From positions 1-64,000 of the forward strand of contig JBBQUT010000017.1 of the NCBI GenBank assembly GCA_038212215.1: DNA of 64,000 nucleotides, read 5' to 3'. Shown in pieces: positions 1 through 8,351 of the stretch. Under the pieces are notes generated by a model. The model had not been told where the DNA came from. It made no database searches and saw nothing but the letters and a program-made list of their open reading frames with translations. The stretch's first letter is position 1, and the number at the start of each line of letters is the position of its first letter. A program made the position numbers and the translations under genes. The DNA comes from JALZAI01 sp038212215. GTDB taxonomy: Bacteria; Actinomycetota; Actinomycetes; Mycobacteriales; Jatrophihabitantaceae.

Positions 1-1
1 C

Positions 2-823
2 TCGATCGAGGCGCAGCGGGCGCCGGAGGTGGCCTCGGCGGTGGCGTTGTGCGCGGCGATGCGCGCCCATATCGGGCGGGTCGGCGCGGCGTGTGTGGCG
101 GTGGGGCGCGGGTGCGCGGAGTTGGCGGCGGCGATCGATGAACTGCATTGCGCTGTGTTGGCGGAGTTGGCGTCGCTGCTGAAGTGGACGGTGGCGATCG
201 AGGTAACGGGCGCGGCGCTGGCCGGTGCGACGCTGGGGTTCTCCGAGGGCGGCGCGCAGGCGTACGAGTCCGCCCGGATCGCGGCGACCGCGGCGCGGGT
301 CGCTGCGCTGATCGAGCGGGGCATCGCGGCGGTGGACTCGGTGGTCGCGGGTCTGGCTGACTGGGTGCCGCAACTGGCCGGTGTCAGCGCGGACCTGCGG
401 CCGTTGCTGGGCGCCCGCCTGACCCAGGCCGCGGCCCTGGACGCCGGCCGGATGAACAGCACCGCCGCCATCCCCAACCACGCCGAACAGATCGCCTCGA
501 CCGAACTACGGGACTGGGCCGAAACCCGCTCCACCTGGGGCGATCTGAGAACCCTGAAAAGGCACTTCGCTGATCACGGGCGAGACTTCGGTTCGGTGTC
601 GGTGCACGACTACGCTCGCCAGGCGCACGAGTTCTTCCAGCGCGGCCTGCGGGAGAAGCTGCCCATGAAAGTCGATCACCAGGCTGGGAGCCTCAAGGTC
701 TACGACCCTGCCAGCAACACGTTCGGCGTCTATCGCAAGGACGGACGCAGCCGCACGTTTTATAAGCCGCCGAATGGTGCGACGTACTGGAAGCGACAGA
801 AAGGAACACTTATCGATGGCTGA
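2..823 (+). CDS. Polymorphic-toxin-like protein, 5' end outside window
   Basis: The reading frame is open from base 2, so the gene probably starts upstream; a GTG at 29 is the first in-window start and would give 264 residues. The first ~150 residues are Ala-rich and helical, as in the N-terminal regions of WXG/LXG-type secreted toxins. The last ~90 residues change character and carry NTFGVYRKDGRSRTFYKPP followed by ATYWKRQ, which resembles the C-terminal nuclease-type domains of Rhs/CDI-like toxins, probably of the BECR RNase fold. The stop overlaps the start of the next gene by 8 bases, the usual toxin-immunity arrangement. The toxin reading is inference from composition and context; the exact toxin family is not certain. 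Confidence 0.6.
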   Translation, partial: SIEAQRAPEVASAVALCAAMRAHIGRVGAACVAVGRGCAELAAAIDELHCAVLAELASLLKWTVAIEVTGAALAGATLGFSEGGAQAYESARIAATAARVAALIERGIAAVDSVVAGLADWVPQLAGVSADLRPLLGARLTQAAALDAGRMNSTAAIPNHAEQIASTELRDWAETRSTWGDLRTLKRHFADHGRDFGSVSVHDYARQAHEFFQRGLREKLPMKVDHQAGSLKVYDPASNTFGVYRKDGRSRTFYKPPNGATYWKRQKGTLIDG

Positions 824-1091
824 GACATTCACCTGCCCGGTCTGCGGCTACCCAGGATTGTCTGAACCAGCGCGCTTTCCCGGTGGCGGCAGCTCCTACG
901 ACTACTGCCTCTCTTGCGGGTTCCAGTTCGGCTTCACCGACGACGCCGAGGGGTACACGTATGAGTCCTGGCGGGCACGCTGGATTTCGCGCGGCATGCC
1001 GTGGGAATTCATAGACATAGAACCGGCGCCCCCAGGATGGGATCCGCAGCGGCAGCTCGACGACCTGCTGCGCAACGGCGCCCCCTCCTAG
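816..1091 (+). CDS. CPCC-type cysteine-rich protein, possible immunity partner
   Basis: A 91-residue protein. The start ATG at 816 follows an AGAAAGGAA-like ribosome site and lies inside the end of the upstream gene, so translation is likely coupled. An N-terminal CPVCGYPGL and a following YDYCLSCGFQFG give two CxxC pairs, the signature of the Cys-rich CPCC family, which probably binds one zinc ion. The remainder is acidic and aromatic with a DPQRQLDDLL tail. Members of this family occur beside Rhs and other polymorphic toxins, so an immunity role against the upstream protein is plausible but not shown. Confidence 0.65.
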   Translation: MAETFTCPVCGYPGLSEPARFPGGGSSYDYCLSCGFQFGFTDDAEGYTYESWRARWISRGMPWEFIDIEPAPPGWDPQRQLDDLLRNGAPS

Positions 1092-1236
1092 CCGAAACGC
1101 TGACCGCCGGCCGACGCGTGGGGCGCGATCCTGCAGACGCACGCCGCGACCTGAACCGAGTCCTCGGTCACCCGTCGGCGCGCACCCAGTCCGAGACCGC
1201 CAGAACGGCCGACCCGCGGTGATGGTGCGCTGGCGG

Positions 1237-1704
1237 CTACAGCGACACCCATTCTGTGACAAGAATCGGACCACCCACATTGCACTCCAAGCGCAGCGGC
1301 CCGTTGGGCGGACGGTCAATCACGAAACATCCCGCCGCGTCGGCGCTGACCTCCGCGTGGACGCCGGCCATGCTGACGACGCGCACGGCGCCGGGCTGCG
1401 GGGGGAGCAGCTGACCGGTCAGCCGACCGGCATGAATCTCGATCTCCACCCCGAGTTCGTCGCCCTCGAAAGACAGGCTGCGCGGGGACGATGGCGACGA
1501 AGGCCCGCGCGCGAGCGCGCCCTCGTTCACGGCTGAATCGAAGCACACGAGCAGCGTCCTGAGTTCCTGATCGACCGTGCGCCAGGCGAACGTCGCCTGA
1601 GCCGCTTCGCGAGCGCCCGGGGGCACTGCCCGCTCTTCGGCCGCGGCGGCTTTCAATTCCATAATCAGCTGTTCGTCGGACGAGTCATACCTTGGCAAGC
1701 TCAT
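1237..1704 (-). CDS. Sigma-factor-associated hypothetical protein
   Basis: A 155-residue protein whose start overlaps the 3' end of the sigma-factor gene by 20 bases, so the two are surely co-transcribed. The N-terminal third (SSDEQLIMELKAAAAEE, AFAWRTVDQELRTLL) is helical. The C-terminal half is beta-rich (GRLTGQLLPP, GVHAEVSADAAGCFVID) and looks like a carboxypeptidase-regulatory or transthyretin-like beta sandwich. No membrane segment or zinc-binding anti-sigma motif is visible. As I recall, similar proteins in actinobacteria sit between a sigma factor and a CHAT-domain protein; here the nearest CHAT gene is 12 kb away. Function unknown. Confidence 0.75.
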   Translation of the reverse strand: MSLPRYDSSDEQLIMELKAAAAEERAVPPGAREAAQATFAWRTVDQELRTLLVCFDSAVNEGALARGPSSPSSPRSLSFEGDELGVEIEIHAGRLTGQLLPPQPGAVRVVSMAGVHAEVSADAAGCFVIDRPPNGPLRLECNVGGPILVTEWVSL

Positions 1705-2308
1705 TGCAGTCGCCCCCTTCGATACCGGAAACGCCGTCCGATTCCACCAATCGCTCCAGCCCTGGCGTCGCGCGCAGCTTGGTCAAGCATCTACCTCGAG
1801 TGGGGCCGATGCTCCCGACGGAAATGCCAAGGCGTTTGGCGATCTCGGCGTAGGTCAGCGGCGGATCAGCGATGAGCAACGCCATCAATCGATACTCCTC
1901 CGGCTTGAGTTGAGCCAGACCGTCACGCAGCGCCTGGTGACGCTCGGCACGCAACAGGTCGCAGTCGATCGTCGCACTGTCGAGGGCAGGCTTGTCGAAC
2001 GCGGTGCTCGGATCGACGGGCTTGGTTCGCTGGCGCGCGGCGAGAACACGCAGCGCTTCTCGTTTCGTGGTCGTGACGATCCATGACGGCAACGCCCGTG
2101 GCTCGCGAATCGCATGGAGATTCTCGACCAGGCGAAGCCAGAGCGTCTGGCTGACGTCGTCGGCGTCCTCACCGCTCAAGCGATACTTTCGGGTCACCGA
2201 GTACACCAACGGAAGATACCGATCTACGAGGGCATTCCACGACGGCTGACATCCGTTCGCGGCCGCCGCCATCAAGTCTGCAAGGTTCGAACCGTCGTGT
2301 TGATCCAT
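1685..2308 (-). CDS. RNA polymerase sigma factor, ECF-like
   Basis: A 207-residue sigma-70-family protein. Region 2 is recognisable in the N-terminal half (LVDRYLPLVYSVTRKYRL, DADDVSQTLWLRLVENL, PSWIVTTTKREALRVL) and region 4 as a helix-turn-helix near the C-terminus (LTYAEIAKRLGISVGSIGP). I chose the ATG at 2308 because AAGGGG lies about 10 bases upstream; a GTG at 2326 has no ribosome site. It lies about 150 bases downstream of the KS-beta gene on the same strand and overlaps the 155-residue partner. There is no adjacent anti-sigma factor with a membrane segment. Its regulon cannot be read from sequence. Confidence 0.88.
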   Translation of the reverse strand: MDQHDGSNLADLMAAAANGCQPSWNALVDRYLPLVYSVTRKYRLSGEDADDVSQTLWLRLVENLHAIREPRALPSWIVTTTKREALRVLAARQRTKPVDPSTAFDKPALDSATIDCDLLRAERHQALRDGLAQLKPEEYRLMALLIADPPLTYAEIAKRLGISVGSIGPTRGRCLTKLRATPGLERLVESDGVSGIEGGDCNELAKV

Positions 2309-2459
2309 GCCAGCGCCCCTTGTCACAAGGTCATCGAGGTCATCACTGCTCAGGAAGCGTCCTGTCAGAAGTGAAATGAATAGCCACCTGAGCTTTCAGA
2401 GAGCCCACCGCCGCTGCAAATACCTGCCGTCCAAAACATTTCCTGCCGTCACCTGCCGG

Positions 2460-3695
2460 TCAGTTCGCCTCGTACGCACGCAGGACCAGCGAGCTGTTGA
2501 AGCCTCCGTATCCGCGCGCGTTGACCATGGCGACTCGCACGGTCTTCCTTGTCGCGCCACGGAGCAGGTCCAACCCTCGGGACGGCACCGGGTCGTGCAG
2601 ATTGCCGATTCCGGGCACTACTCCATGGCGAATCGAGAGCAGCGCGTTGGCAACATTGAGCGCCGATCCACCGGCGCACAGCCTCCCGATCAAGGCTTGC
2701 GGTGCGGTCACTGCCACGGCGTCGGCTCGGTCGCCGAATACGTCCTGCAGCGCGCGAATCTCCAACTCGTCGAGATCGGGCGAGCCTGCGCCGTCTGCGA
2801 ACACGACGTCCACGTCCTCAGCGGTCAAGCTCGCATCCGCCAAGGCTCGCCGCATTGCCATTGCGTAGTAGCGCGGGTCAGGAGCCGGATCCTGGTAGTG
2901 ATGCGCATCGTGGGTAGTGCCGTACCCGGCGACTACACCGTAGATGTCGTCCACGCCGCGGGCTGAGGCACTCTCGGCGTCTTCGGCGAGCAGGACCGCG
3001 CCGCCTTCGCCGGGTGCGTGGCCGTTCGCCGCCTTGTCGAAGGGGCGATATCCCAGGGCCGGATCGTCCGCCTCGGTCAGCCGCCCACTCGTCATCTGGC
3101 AGGTCAACGCATACGGGCTGACGCCCGCCTCGGTGCCCCCGGCCAGTACTGCGCTGGTGCCACGCCGAATCAACCGCCGTGCCTGGGCGAGGCTGTCGAT
3201 ACCGCCGGCTCCCTCGGACACAAGGACGCCCGACGGTCCTTTCGTCTGGTGGCGGATCGAAAGCTGCCCCGTGCTGGCCGCGTAGAACCAAGCGATCGAC
3301 TGGTATGCGCTGACTGCCTTCCTGCCGCGCGACCAAAGTTGGCTGATCTCACGCTGCCCGAACTCATTGCCCCCTGATCCGCTCGCAAGGACCACGCCGG
3401 TCGCGTAGGTGTCGTGCAACGACGGTTCGTAGGCACCGTCCGCGAGCGCCAACTGTGCCGCCGCCAGCGCGAACCACGACCAACGGTCGGTCTGAACGGC
3501 GATGCGTTCGTCGACATAGTCCTGCACTGCGAAGTCGGGGACCTGTCCGGCCAATCGGGTCGCGTAGCAACGCGCGTCGAACCTGTCGATCGGCCGCACG
3601 CACTGTTGCGCCGCGACCGTGGTCGCCCAATGCTGCGTGGCTCCGATCCCGCTCGGCGCGACAACGCCCAGGCCGGTGATGACTGTGTCGCTCAT
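2460..3695 (-). CDS. Type II polyketide ketosynthase beta / chain length factor
   Basis: A 411-residue KS-fold protein that pairs with KS-alpha to set polyketide chain length and prime the minimal PKS. The start overlaps the KS-alpha stop by ATGA, the usual KS-alpha/KS-beta coupling. The nucleophile position of KS-alpha (Cys168) aligns with Gly162 here, in GVLVSEGAGGID. Most chain length factors have Gln at this site, so the Gly is unusual. The histidine of the NAHG motif is also absent (VVFADGAGSPD). Typical KS landmarks remain (GYRPFDKAANGHAPGEGGA, ARGYGGFNSS). The identification is secure; the chain length made cannot be inferred. Confidence 0.93.
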   Translation of the reverse strand: MSDTVITGLGVVAPSGIGATQHWATTVAAQQCVRPIDRFDARCYATRLAGQVPDFAVQDYVDERIAVQTDRWSWFALAAAQLALADGAYEPSLHDTYATGVVLASGSGGNEFGQREISQLWSRGRKAVSAYQSIAWFYAASTGQLSIRHQTKGPSGVLVSEGAGGIDSLAQARRLIRRGTSAVLAGGTEAGVSPYALTCQMTSGRLTEADDPALGYRPFDKAANGHAPGEGGAVLLAEDAESASARGVDDIYGVVAGYGTTHDAHHYQDPAPDPRYYAMAMRRALADASLTAEDVDVVFADGAGSPDLDELEIRALQDVFGDRADAVAVTAPQALIGRLCAGGSALNVANALLSIRHGVVPGIGNLHDPVPSRGLDLLRGATRKTVRVAMVNARGYGGFNSSLVLRAYEAN

Positions 3696-4957
3696 GATTG
3701 CGCACCGCCCGGGGACTGCAGCAGGATCGCAGATTGGAAGCCGCCGAACCCGCTACCCACCGAGAGTGCCGAATCGACCCTCCAGTCCCGCGCCAGCTTC
3801 GGAACGTAGTCCAGGTCGCATTCCGGATCTCGGTTTTCCCAGTTCGCTGTTGGAGGCACGACGTTGTTCTCGATCGCGAGCGCGCACGCCGCAAGCTCGA
3901 TGGCGCCGATCGCGCCGAGCGAGTGACCGACCATGGACTTGATCGAGCTCACCGGCACCTGGTAGGCGTGCCCACCCAAGGTTCGTTTGAAGGCTGCGGT
4001 CTCGTGCCGGTCGTTCTGCTGGGTCCCCGAGCCATGCGCGTTCACGTAGTCGACGCGGGTCGGGTCGAGCTTCGCCTGAGCGAGCACGCTGTTGATCGCG
4101 TCAGCCATCTCTACGCCGTCCGCGCGCAAGCCCGTCATGTGAAAGGCGTTGCAGCGGTTCGCGTAGCCACCGACCTCTGCATAGACGTGTGCCCCACGAC
4201 GATGAGCGTGTTCGCTTTCCTCGAGCACCAGGAATGCCGCGCCTTCGCCCAGAACGAACCCGTCGCGCGAGCGATCGAAGGGGCGCGACGCGTGCGCAGG
4301 ATCGTCATTGCGCGCGGTCGTTGCACGGATCGCGTCGAAGCACGCGACCGAGATCGGTGAGATGGGCGCGTCAGCCGCACCGGCGATGATGACGTCGGCC
4401 TCGCCGTCCTGGATGAGCTGATGCGCGTGCCCGATCGCATCTATGCCGGACGTGCAGCCGGTCGAGATAACAGTGCTCGGCCCATGGGCCTGAAATCGGA
4501 CCGCAAGCTCCGTGGCGGCGCTACTCGGGACGAGCGCGTGATGCAGAAACGCGGAGGCGTAGCGCGGATCCACTCGCCAGTCCGCACCAGCATTACTGAC
4601 CACGACGTACTCGTCCTCGAGACGCGTGGTCGCGCCGACGGCGCTGCCTACGCAAATTCCAAGGCGCGCCTGCTCGTCGCCGTCGAGCTCGAAGCCACTC
4701 TCGACCACCGCCTCGGCCGCCGCAACGAGCGCGAACTGGATGAAGCGGTCGTTACGAGCGACATCTTGTGGCGACAGACCTGCCAGCAGCGGGTCGAAGT
4801 CACACTCGGCGGCCACCTGAGAGCGGAACTGGCTCGGGTCAAACAAGGAGATTCGTCGGGTGGCGGTCCTTCCGTCGGTCAGCAGCGACCAGAACGATTT
4901 GCGATCCAGGCCGCCCGGGGCCACCACCCCGATTCCGGTGATTACCGTGCGTTTCAT
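3692..4957 (-). CDS. Type II polyketide ketosynthase alpha
   Basis: A 421-residue beta-ketoacyl synthase that condenses malonyl units on the ACP. The catalytic set is complete: Cys168 in ISTGCTSGID, His308 in NAHGSGTQQND, Lys340 in SSIKSMVGHS and His345. ATG 4957 follows AGGA at good spacing. The gene overlaps KS-beta by 4 bases and follows the cupin gene after 39 bases, in an ACP - aromatase - cupin - KS-alpha - KS-beta operon. The presence of a cupin and the divergent cyclase/hydroxylase pair recall spore-pigment (whiE) and tetracenomycin-type clusters. Confidence 0.95.
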   Translation of the reverse strand: MKRTVITGIGVVAPGGLDRKSFWSLLTDGRTATRRISLFDPSQFRSQVAAECDFDPLLAGLSPQDVARNDRFIQFALVAAAEAVVESGFELDGDEQARLGICVGSAVGATTRLEDEYVVVSNAGADWRVDPRYASAFLHHALVPSSAATELAVRFQAHGPSTVISTGCTSGIDAIGHAHQLIQDGEADVIIAGAADAPISPISVACFDAIRATTARNDDPAHASRPFDRSRDGFVLGEGAAFLVLEESEHAHRRGAHVYAEVGGYANRCNAFHMTGLRADGVEMADAINSVLAQAKLDPTRVDYVNAHGSGTQQNDRHETAAFKRTLGGHAYQVPVSSIKSMVGHSLGAIGAIELAACALAIENNVVPPTANWENRDPECDLDYVPKLARDWRVDSALSVGSGFGGFQSAILLQSPGGAQS

Positions 4958-4996
4958 GAACGTCCTTAGCGATTGTCGGAAGATGGTTCCTAGCTA

Positions 4997-5392
4997 TCAG
5001 GAAATGGGAAGCGATTCGGTGTCCACATGACCGAGGTCGGGTCGCGGCGCGAGCGGGCTGAGGTGAAACACGCAGGACGCGGGTTCACCCGAACCGTTGT
5101 GCAGTCGGTGTCGGGTGCCGATGGGAATGAAGATGCCTGAACCGGCGACGAGCTCGGTCTCGACAGTGCCGAGTCGCACCGTTAGTCGACCGCTCACGAG
5201 GAACAGGAACTCCTCCGAGTAAGGGTGAAAGTGCTCGGTGACCACCTCGCCGGGCAGGAGATGCGCGGTGCCCATGAATCCGGACGTCGCGCCGACCGTC
5301 GACGGGGTGAGGACCGCCCTGACGTCGCCGCCGCGTCGGCGATTGGCTGGGACGTCATGCACCGAAACAGTGCGTTGCGCGATTGCGGTCAT
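4997..5392 (-). CDS. Cupin-domain polyketide accessory protein
   Basis: A 131-residue single cupin. The metal-site motifs are visible: VTEHFHPYSEEFLFLVSG (first cupin motif, with His-x-His and Glu) and PIGTRHRLHN (second motif). ATG 5392 overlaps the aromatase/cyclase stop by ATGA; a longer in-frame extension upstream overlaps that gene and is not credible. Cupins of this size accompany spore-pigment and some aromatic PKS clusters, where they are thought to act in cyclisation or oxidation of the polyketide. The precise reaction is unknown. Confidence 0.85.
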   Translation of the reverse strand: MTAIAQRTVSVHDVPANRRRGGDVRAVLTPSTVGATSGFMGTAHLLPGEVVTEHFHPYSEEFLFLVSGRLTVRLGTVETELVAGSGIFIPIGTRHRLHNGSGEPASCVFHLSPLAPRPDLGHVDTESLPIS

Positions 5393-5865
5393 GAGTGAGC
5401 CCCGATGCTGGCGATCGAGAGCGCCAGGGTTTCGACGGCATCGCGAATGTGGGCCATCTGTACGTTGGTGTTCGTGTTGATGCGCTCCCTCATCTGCGCC
5501 CCGTCGACCGGGGACGCTGCATCCATCGCGAAGTCTTGAACCCAACGCATCCGGGTGCCGGTGCCCTCGGTGGCGTACGTCCAGCTGATGTGCATGTACT
5601 CGAACCAACCGAGTTCGATGCGCCGGGCGGTCACTTGGTAACTGTCGGGATCAAGTGTGCGTTCAGATACCCAGGACCACGCGTTGCCGGCCTCGTCCGG
5701 GTGCATCGTGAGCCGGAAGCGAAAGGTCTGATCGTCGTGTTCCAGGATCTGCACCTCGGCGTATTCGGTGAACAATTCCGTCCAACGACTGAGATCGTTC
5801 GTGACCGCCCATACCAGGTCAACGTCGGCTGCGATGTGAATCGAGTTGTCCGTGTGGCAATTCAT
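5389..5865 (-). CDS. Aromatase/cyclase, SRPBCC fold
   Basis: A 158-residue protein of the START/SRPBCC polyketide cyclase family (TcmN N-terminal domain or WhiE-ORFVI type). It begins with the typical strand (NSIHIAADVDLVWAVTNDLSRWTEL) containing the conserved DLSRW segment, and ends in a long C-terminal helix. It should direct first-ring cyclisation and aromatisation of the nascent poly-beta-ketone on the ACP. It is a single domain, unlike the di-domain aromatases found with reduced polyketides, which agrees with the lack of a ketoreductase. It overlaps the ACP gene upstream and the cupin gene downstream by ATGA. Confidence 0.88.
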   Translation of the reverse strand: MNCHTDNSIHIAADVDLVWAVTNDLSRWTELFTEYAEVQILEHDDQTFRFRLTMHPDEAGNAWSWVSERTLDPDSYQVTARRIELGWFEYMHISWTYATEGTGTRMRWVQDFAMDAASPVDGAQMRERINTNTNVQMAHIRDAVETLALSIASIGAHS

Positions 5866-6122
5866 GACAGCGCGCTCTCGTGGGCGCGGCCGCTCACCAC
5901 TGACACGATCTCGCCAACAGTCAGGCGGCAGCCGGGTTCGTCCGGAATTTCGACGCCGAATTGGTCGCTGACCTCCGCCTGAAGCTGAATGAATGCCAAC
6001 GAGTCGAGTCCCAACTCCGACAACGTGATGTCCGTTCGTTCTGTTCGCTGGGCTTTCGGCAGACCAACCTTCTGGATCAACATTTCCATCAATTTCGACG
6101 GCGTGAACTCACTGTTCGTCAT
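5862..6122 (-). CDS. Acyl carrier protein of type II PKS
   Basis: An 86-residue ACP. The phosphopantetheine attachment serine is Ser41 in ELGLDSLAFIQLQ. ATG 6122 has AGGAG six bases upstream and is the first gene of the left-hand operon, so the promoter should lie in the 175-base divergent region to its right. Finding the ACP first rather than after KS-beta is less common than the KS-alpha/KS-beta/ACP order. Confidence 0.93.
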   Translation of the reverse strand: MTNSEFTPSKLMEMLIQKVGLPKAQRTERTDITLSELGLDSLAFIQLQAEVSDQFGVEIPDEPGCRLTVGEIVSVVSGRAHESALS

Positions 6123-6297
6123 TTCGGTCTCCTGTCGTGGTGCGGGCGTCGTGGTACTGGGCCCCGTAGCTCCAGCCACGCTTTGTCTGAGGTGGCGGCC
6201 GCGGCGGAAATACACCCCGGTGTGGGCCTTGTCCGGCGTATCAACAGACCCTTCAGACCCTCTGATTGTTCGTGTCACAAATAGCCAGGGGGTGGAG
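6123..6297. promoter_or_regulatory. Divergent promoter region of the polyketide cluster
   Basis: This gap separates the ACP-to-KS-beta operon (left) from the cyclase-hydroxylase operon (right) and must hold both promoters. I see ribosome sites at both edges (AGGAG for the ACP, GGTGGAG for the cyclase) but no convincing operator palindrome. No pathway-specific SARP- or LuxR-type activator gene was seen inside the cluster. Confidence 0.5.
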
Positions 6298-6636
6298 ATG
6301 ACACGACGCGGCTTGATAGTGGCAAGGATCCGTGCGGGTGCAGAACACGATGTCGCTCGCATATTCGCGGAGTCGGATCAGACGGAGTTACCTGCCCTGG
6401 CGGGTGTTCGGCATCGCAGTCTTTACCTGCTCAACGACGTATACATCCACCTCGTCGAATTTGACGGGGATCCGAATGGATCCGTCGAACGAGTCCGGCG
6501 ACACCAACTGTTCCAAGAGGTCTCGCAGAAGTTAGAACCGCACATCGCGCCCTACAACCCGGACTCGTGGCGCTCGCCCCGCGACGCCATCGCACGTGAG
6601 TTCTACACCTGGGACACCGCGAAGGACTTGCCGTGA
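6298..6636 (+). CDS. TcmI-family polyketide cyclase
   Basis: A 112-residue ferredoxin-like cyclase of the TcmI / WhiE-ORFVII family, which closes a later ring of an aromatic polyketide. Family features include the N-terminal strand MTRRGLIVARIRAG, LPALAGVRHRSLYLLNDVYIHL, and the C-terminal SRPRDAI-like WRSPRDAIAREFY. ATG 6298 follows GGTGGAG; a longer frame upstream runs through the promoter region and is rejected. Its stop overlaps the GTG of the flavin monooxygenase by GTGA, so the two are translationally coupled. Confidence 0.88.
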   Translation: MTRRGLIVARIRAGAEHDVARIFAESDQTELPALAGVRHRSLYLLNDVYIHLVEFDGDPNGSVERVRRHQLFQEVSQKLEPHIAPYNPDSWRSPRDAIAREFYTWDTAKDLP

Positions 6637-7790
6637 GCGCGCAGAAGGCCGTCATCGTCGGTGGCGGTTTCGGTGGCCTTGCAGCGGCGCTAGCGCTTCG
6701 GCGGGCAGGTTTGGAACCGGTCGTCATCGAGCGAAAGTCCGCGGTACCCGCGACCTCACACGGGTCGGGCGGCGGGTTGACGATGTGGTCCAACGCCGTA
6801 GCCGCTCTTGCCTCGCTCGGCCTCGACGAGCAGCTCATCGCCGGCGGGTCGGTCCTGCAGCGTTTCGACAACCGCACCGCGACCGGCAAGACCCTTGCTC
6901 GGTGGCGGATCGACCAGATGTCGGAACGCGCCGGGTGGCCCAGTGTGAACATCGAATGGGACGTGCTGCACCAGATTCTCGCGGATGCGGTCGGACCCGG
7001 AACCGTACGCGAAGGAACCTGTGTCGGATTGCGTGAGAGGGGCGACACCGTGTCGGCGCTATTGGCCGACGGCGGCGAGGAGCCCGCAGACGTCCTCGTC
7101 GGGGCGGACGGCATTCGGTCCTCGATCCGCACTGCATTGCTAGGCGACGCCGAGCCCCGCTACGCAGGCTACGACGTGCTGCGCGCCGTCGTAGCGTTCG
7201 AACACACCGTGGTCCCCCCCGGTGTGTTCGTCCAGACCTGGGGTCGCGGAGCCAGATTCGGCCACTACCGGGTGGGTGCCGGCCGCACCTATTGGTTCGC
7301 CGTCGTGAATGCAGCCGAGGACGGCCCGGAACCCGATCAAGGGCATCGACGGTTCCTCGAGGAGCGAATGGCAGGCTGGTCGGAACCCGTGGGCGACTTG
7401 ATCCGCGCAACGCCGGACACCTCGATCTCGCGGATCCGCATCTATGACCGCGATCCGATCACGACTTGGGGATGCGGACGGGCGACCCTGCTCGGCGATG
7501 CGGCGCACGCGATGACCTTCAATGTCGGCCAGGGCGCGTGCCAGGCGATTGAAGACGCGGTCGCGTTAGGTAACGCGCTGCGCCGCTCGACCGACACATC
7601 GGCCGCCCTGCGTAGCTACGAGTTGGCACGCTCACGTCGCACGTCGACCCTGGTCCGCCGTGCACGCCGGATCGGCTCGATCGCAATGTGGACCTCGCCC
7701 GCCGCATGTGCTGTCCGCAATACGGCGCTGTCCGTCGTCCTGCCGGGCCCGGCCCGCCGTCAGCACGAGCAGTCCATCTCTCCGTCGTGA
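6633..7790 (+). CDS. FAD-dependent aromatic hydroxylase
   Basis: A 385-residue flavoprotein monooxygenase of the PHBH/UbiH group. The N-terminal dinucleotide site is VIVGGGFGGLAAALAL. The second FAD motif is LLGDAAHAMTFNVGQGACQA near residue 290, and VLVGADGIRSSIR is the DG motif. It probably hydroxylates the polyketide core using NAD(P)H and O2, the role of WhiE-ORFVIII-like and TcmG-like enzymes. It starts inside the stop of the cyclase gene. Confidence 0.9.
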   Translation: MSAQKAVIVGGGFGGLAAALALRRAGLEPVVIERKSAVPATSHGSGGGLTMWSNAVAALASLGLDEQLIAGGSVLQRFDNRTATGKTLARWRIDQMSERAGWPSVNIEWDVLHQILADAVGPGTVREGTCVGLRERGDTVSALLADGGEEPADVLVGADGIRSSIRTALLGDAEPRYAGYDVLRAVVAFEHTVVPPGVFVQTWGRGARFGHYRVGAGRTYWFAVVNAAEDGPEPDQGHRRFLEERMAGWSEPVGDLIRATPDTSISRIRIYDRDPITTWGCGRATLLGDAAHAMTFNVGQGACQAIEDAVALGNALRRSTDTSAALRSYELARSRRTSTLVRRARRIGSIAMWTSPAACAVRNTALSVVLPGPARRQHEQSISPS

Positions 7791-7832
7791 CCACCAGGTC
7801 AGCGATTGGCCGAACCCCGAAAGGAATCACCA

Positions 7833-8288
7833 ATGACTGCAATCTTCGCCCTCATCGCGGTGCTCGCGAGCGGCGTCGCCGCAGGTGGCTTGTTGAATGT
7901 GGGAATCACTCAGGTGCCCACGTTCCGGGCGCTCTCGCCGGGCAACTATCTCTTGACGAAGCAGCTCATCCACACCCGCGCCAACCACTACCTGCCATAC
8001 GCGGTGGGTCTCAGCATCCCCGCCGGCACCGCTCTGGCGGTTATGCGGCCCGATGCGCTTGGGCGATCCCTGGCCATCGGCGGCGTCGTCCACATGATCG
8101 TGGTTGCGGCGATCTCCGAGCGGTTCAACCAACCACTCAATCGGCGCATCCAGTCCTGGTCGCCGGACGCCCCACCTCCGGAGGTCGACGAGGTCCGCAC
8201 CCGGTGGGCGAAGTTCAACCTCATCCGGACGATCAATGCAGCAGTCGGGCTCGGACTGCTCGCTGCCTGCGCCGTCCTTCCCACCTAA
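7833..8288 (+). CDS. DUF1772 / anthrone-oxygenase-like membrane protein
   Basis: A 151-residue membrane protein with about four hydrophobic segments (residues ~1-22, ~50-68, ~72-90 and ~130-149). The layout and the TRANHYLP, RFNQPLNRRIQSW and RWAKFNLIRT segments match the DUF1772 / anthrone oxygenase family. In aromatic polyketide clusters such proteins oxidise anthrones to anthraquinones without an obvious cofactor. ATG 7833 follows AAAGGAA. Between the hydroxylase and the hydrolase, it is best read as a quinone-forming tailoring enzyme, though DUF1772 proteins also occur outside such clusters. Confidence 0.78.
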   Translation: MTAIFALIAVLASGVAAGGLLNVGITQVPTFRALSPGNYLLTKQLIHTRANHYLPYAVGLSIPAGTALAVMRPDALGRSLAIGGVVHMIVVAAISERFNQPLNRRIQSWSPDAPPPEVDEVRTRWAKFNLIRTINAAVGLGLLAACAVLPT

Positions 8289-8351
8289 GCAATACCGCCG
8301 GAATTTAGTCGACCTACGGCTGTCGACTTTTCATCGAACTGGAGGCTGATT

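Noticed and set aside
4997..5608. 203-residue form of the cupin
   Set aside because: The first 72 residues overlap the aromatase gene and are Arg/His-rich; ATG 5392 has an ATGA overlap and matches cupin length.
5989..6636. 215-residue form of the TcmI-like cyclase
   Set aside because: The extension crosses the divergent promoter and part of the ACP gene; ATG 6298 has a ribosome site and gives the family length.
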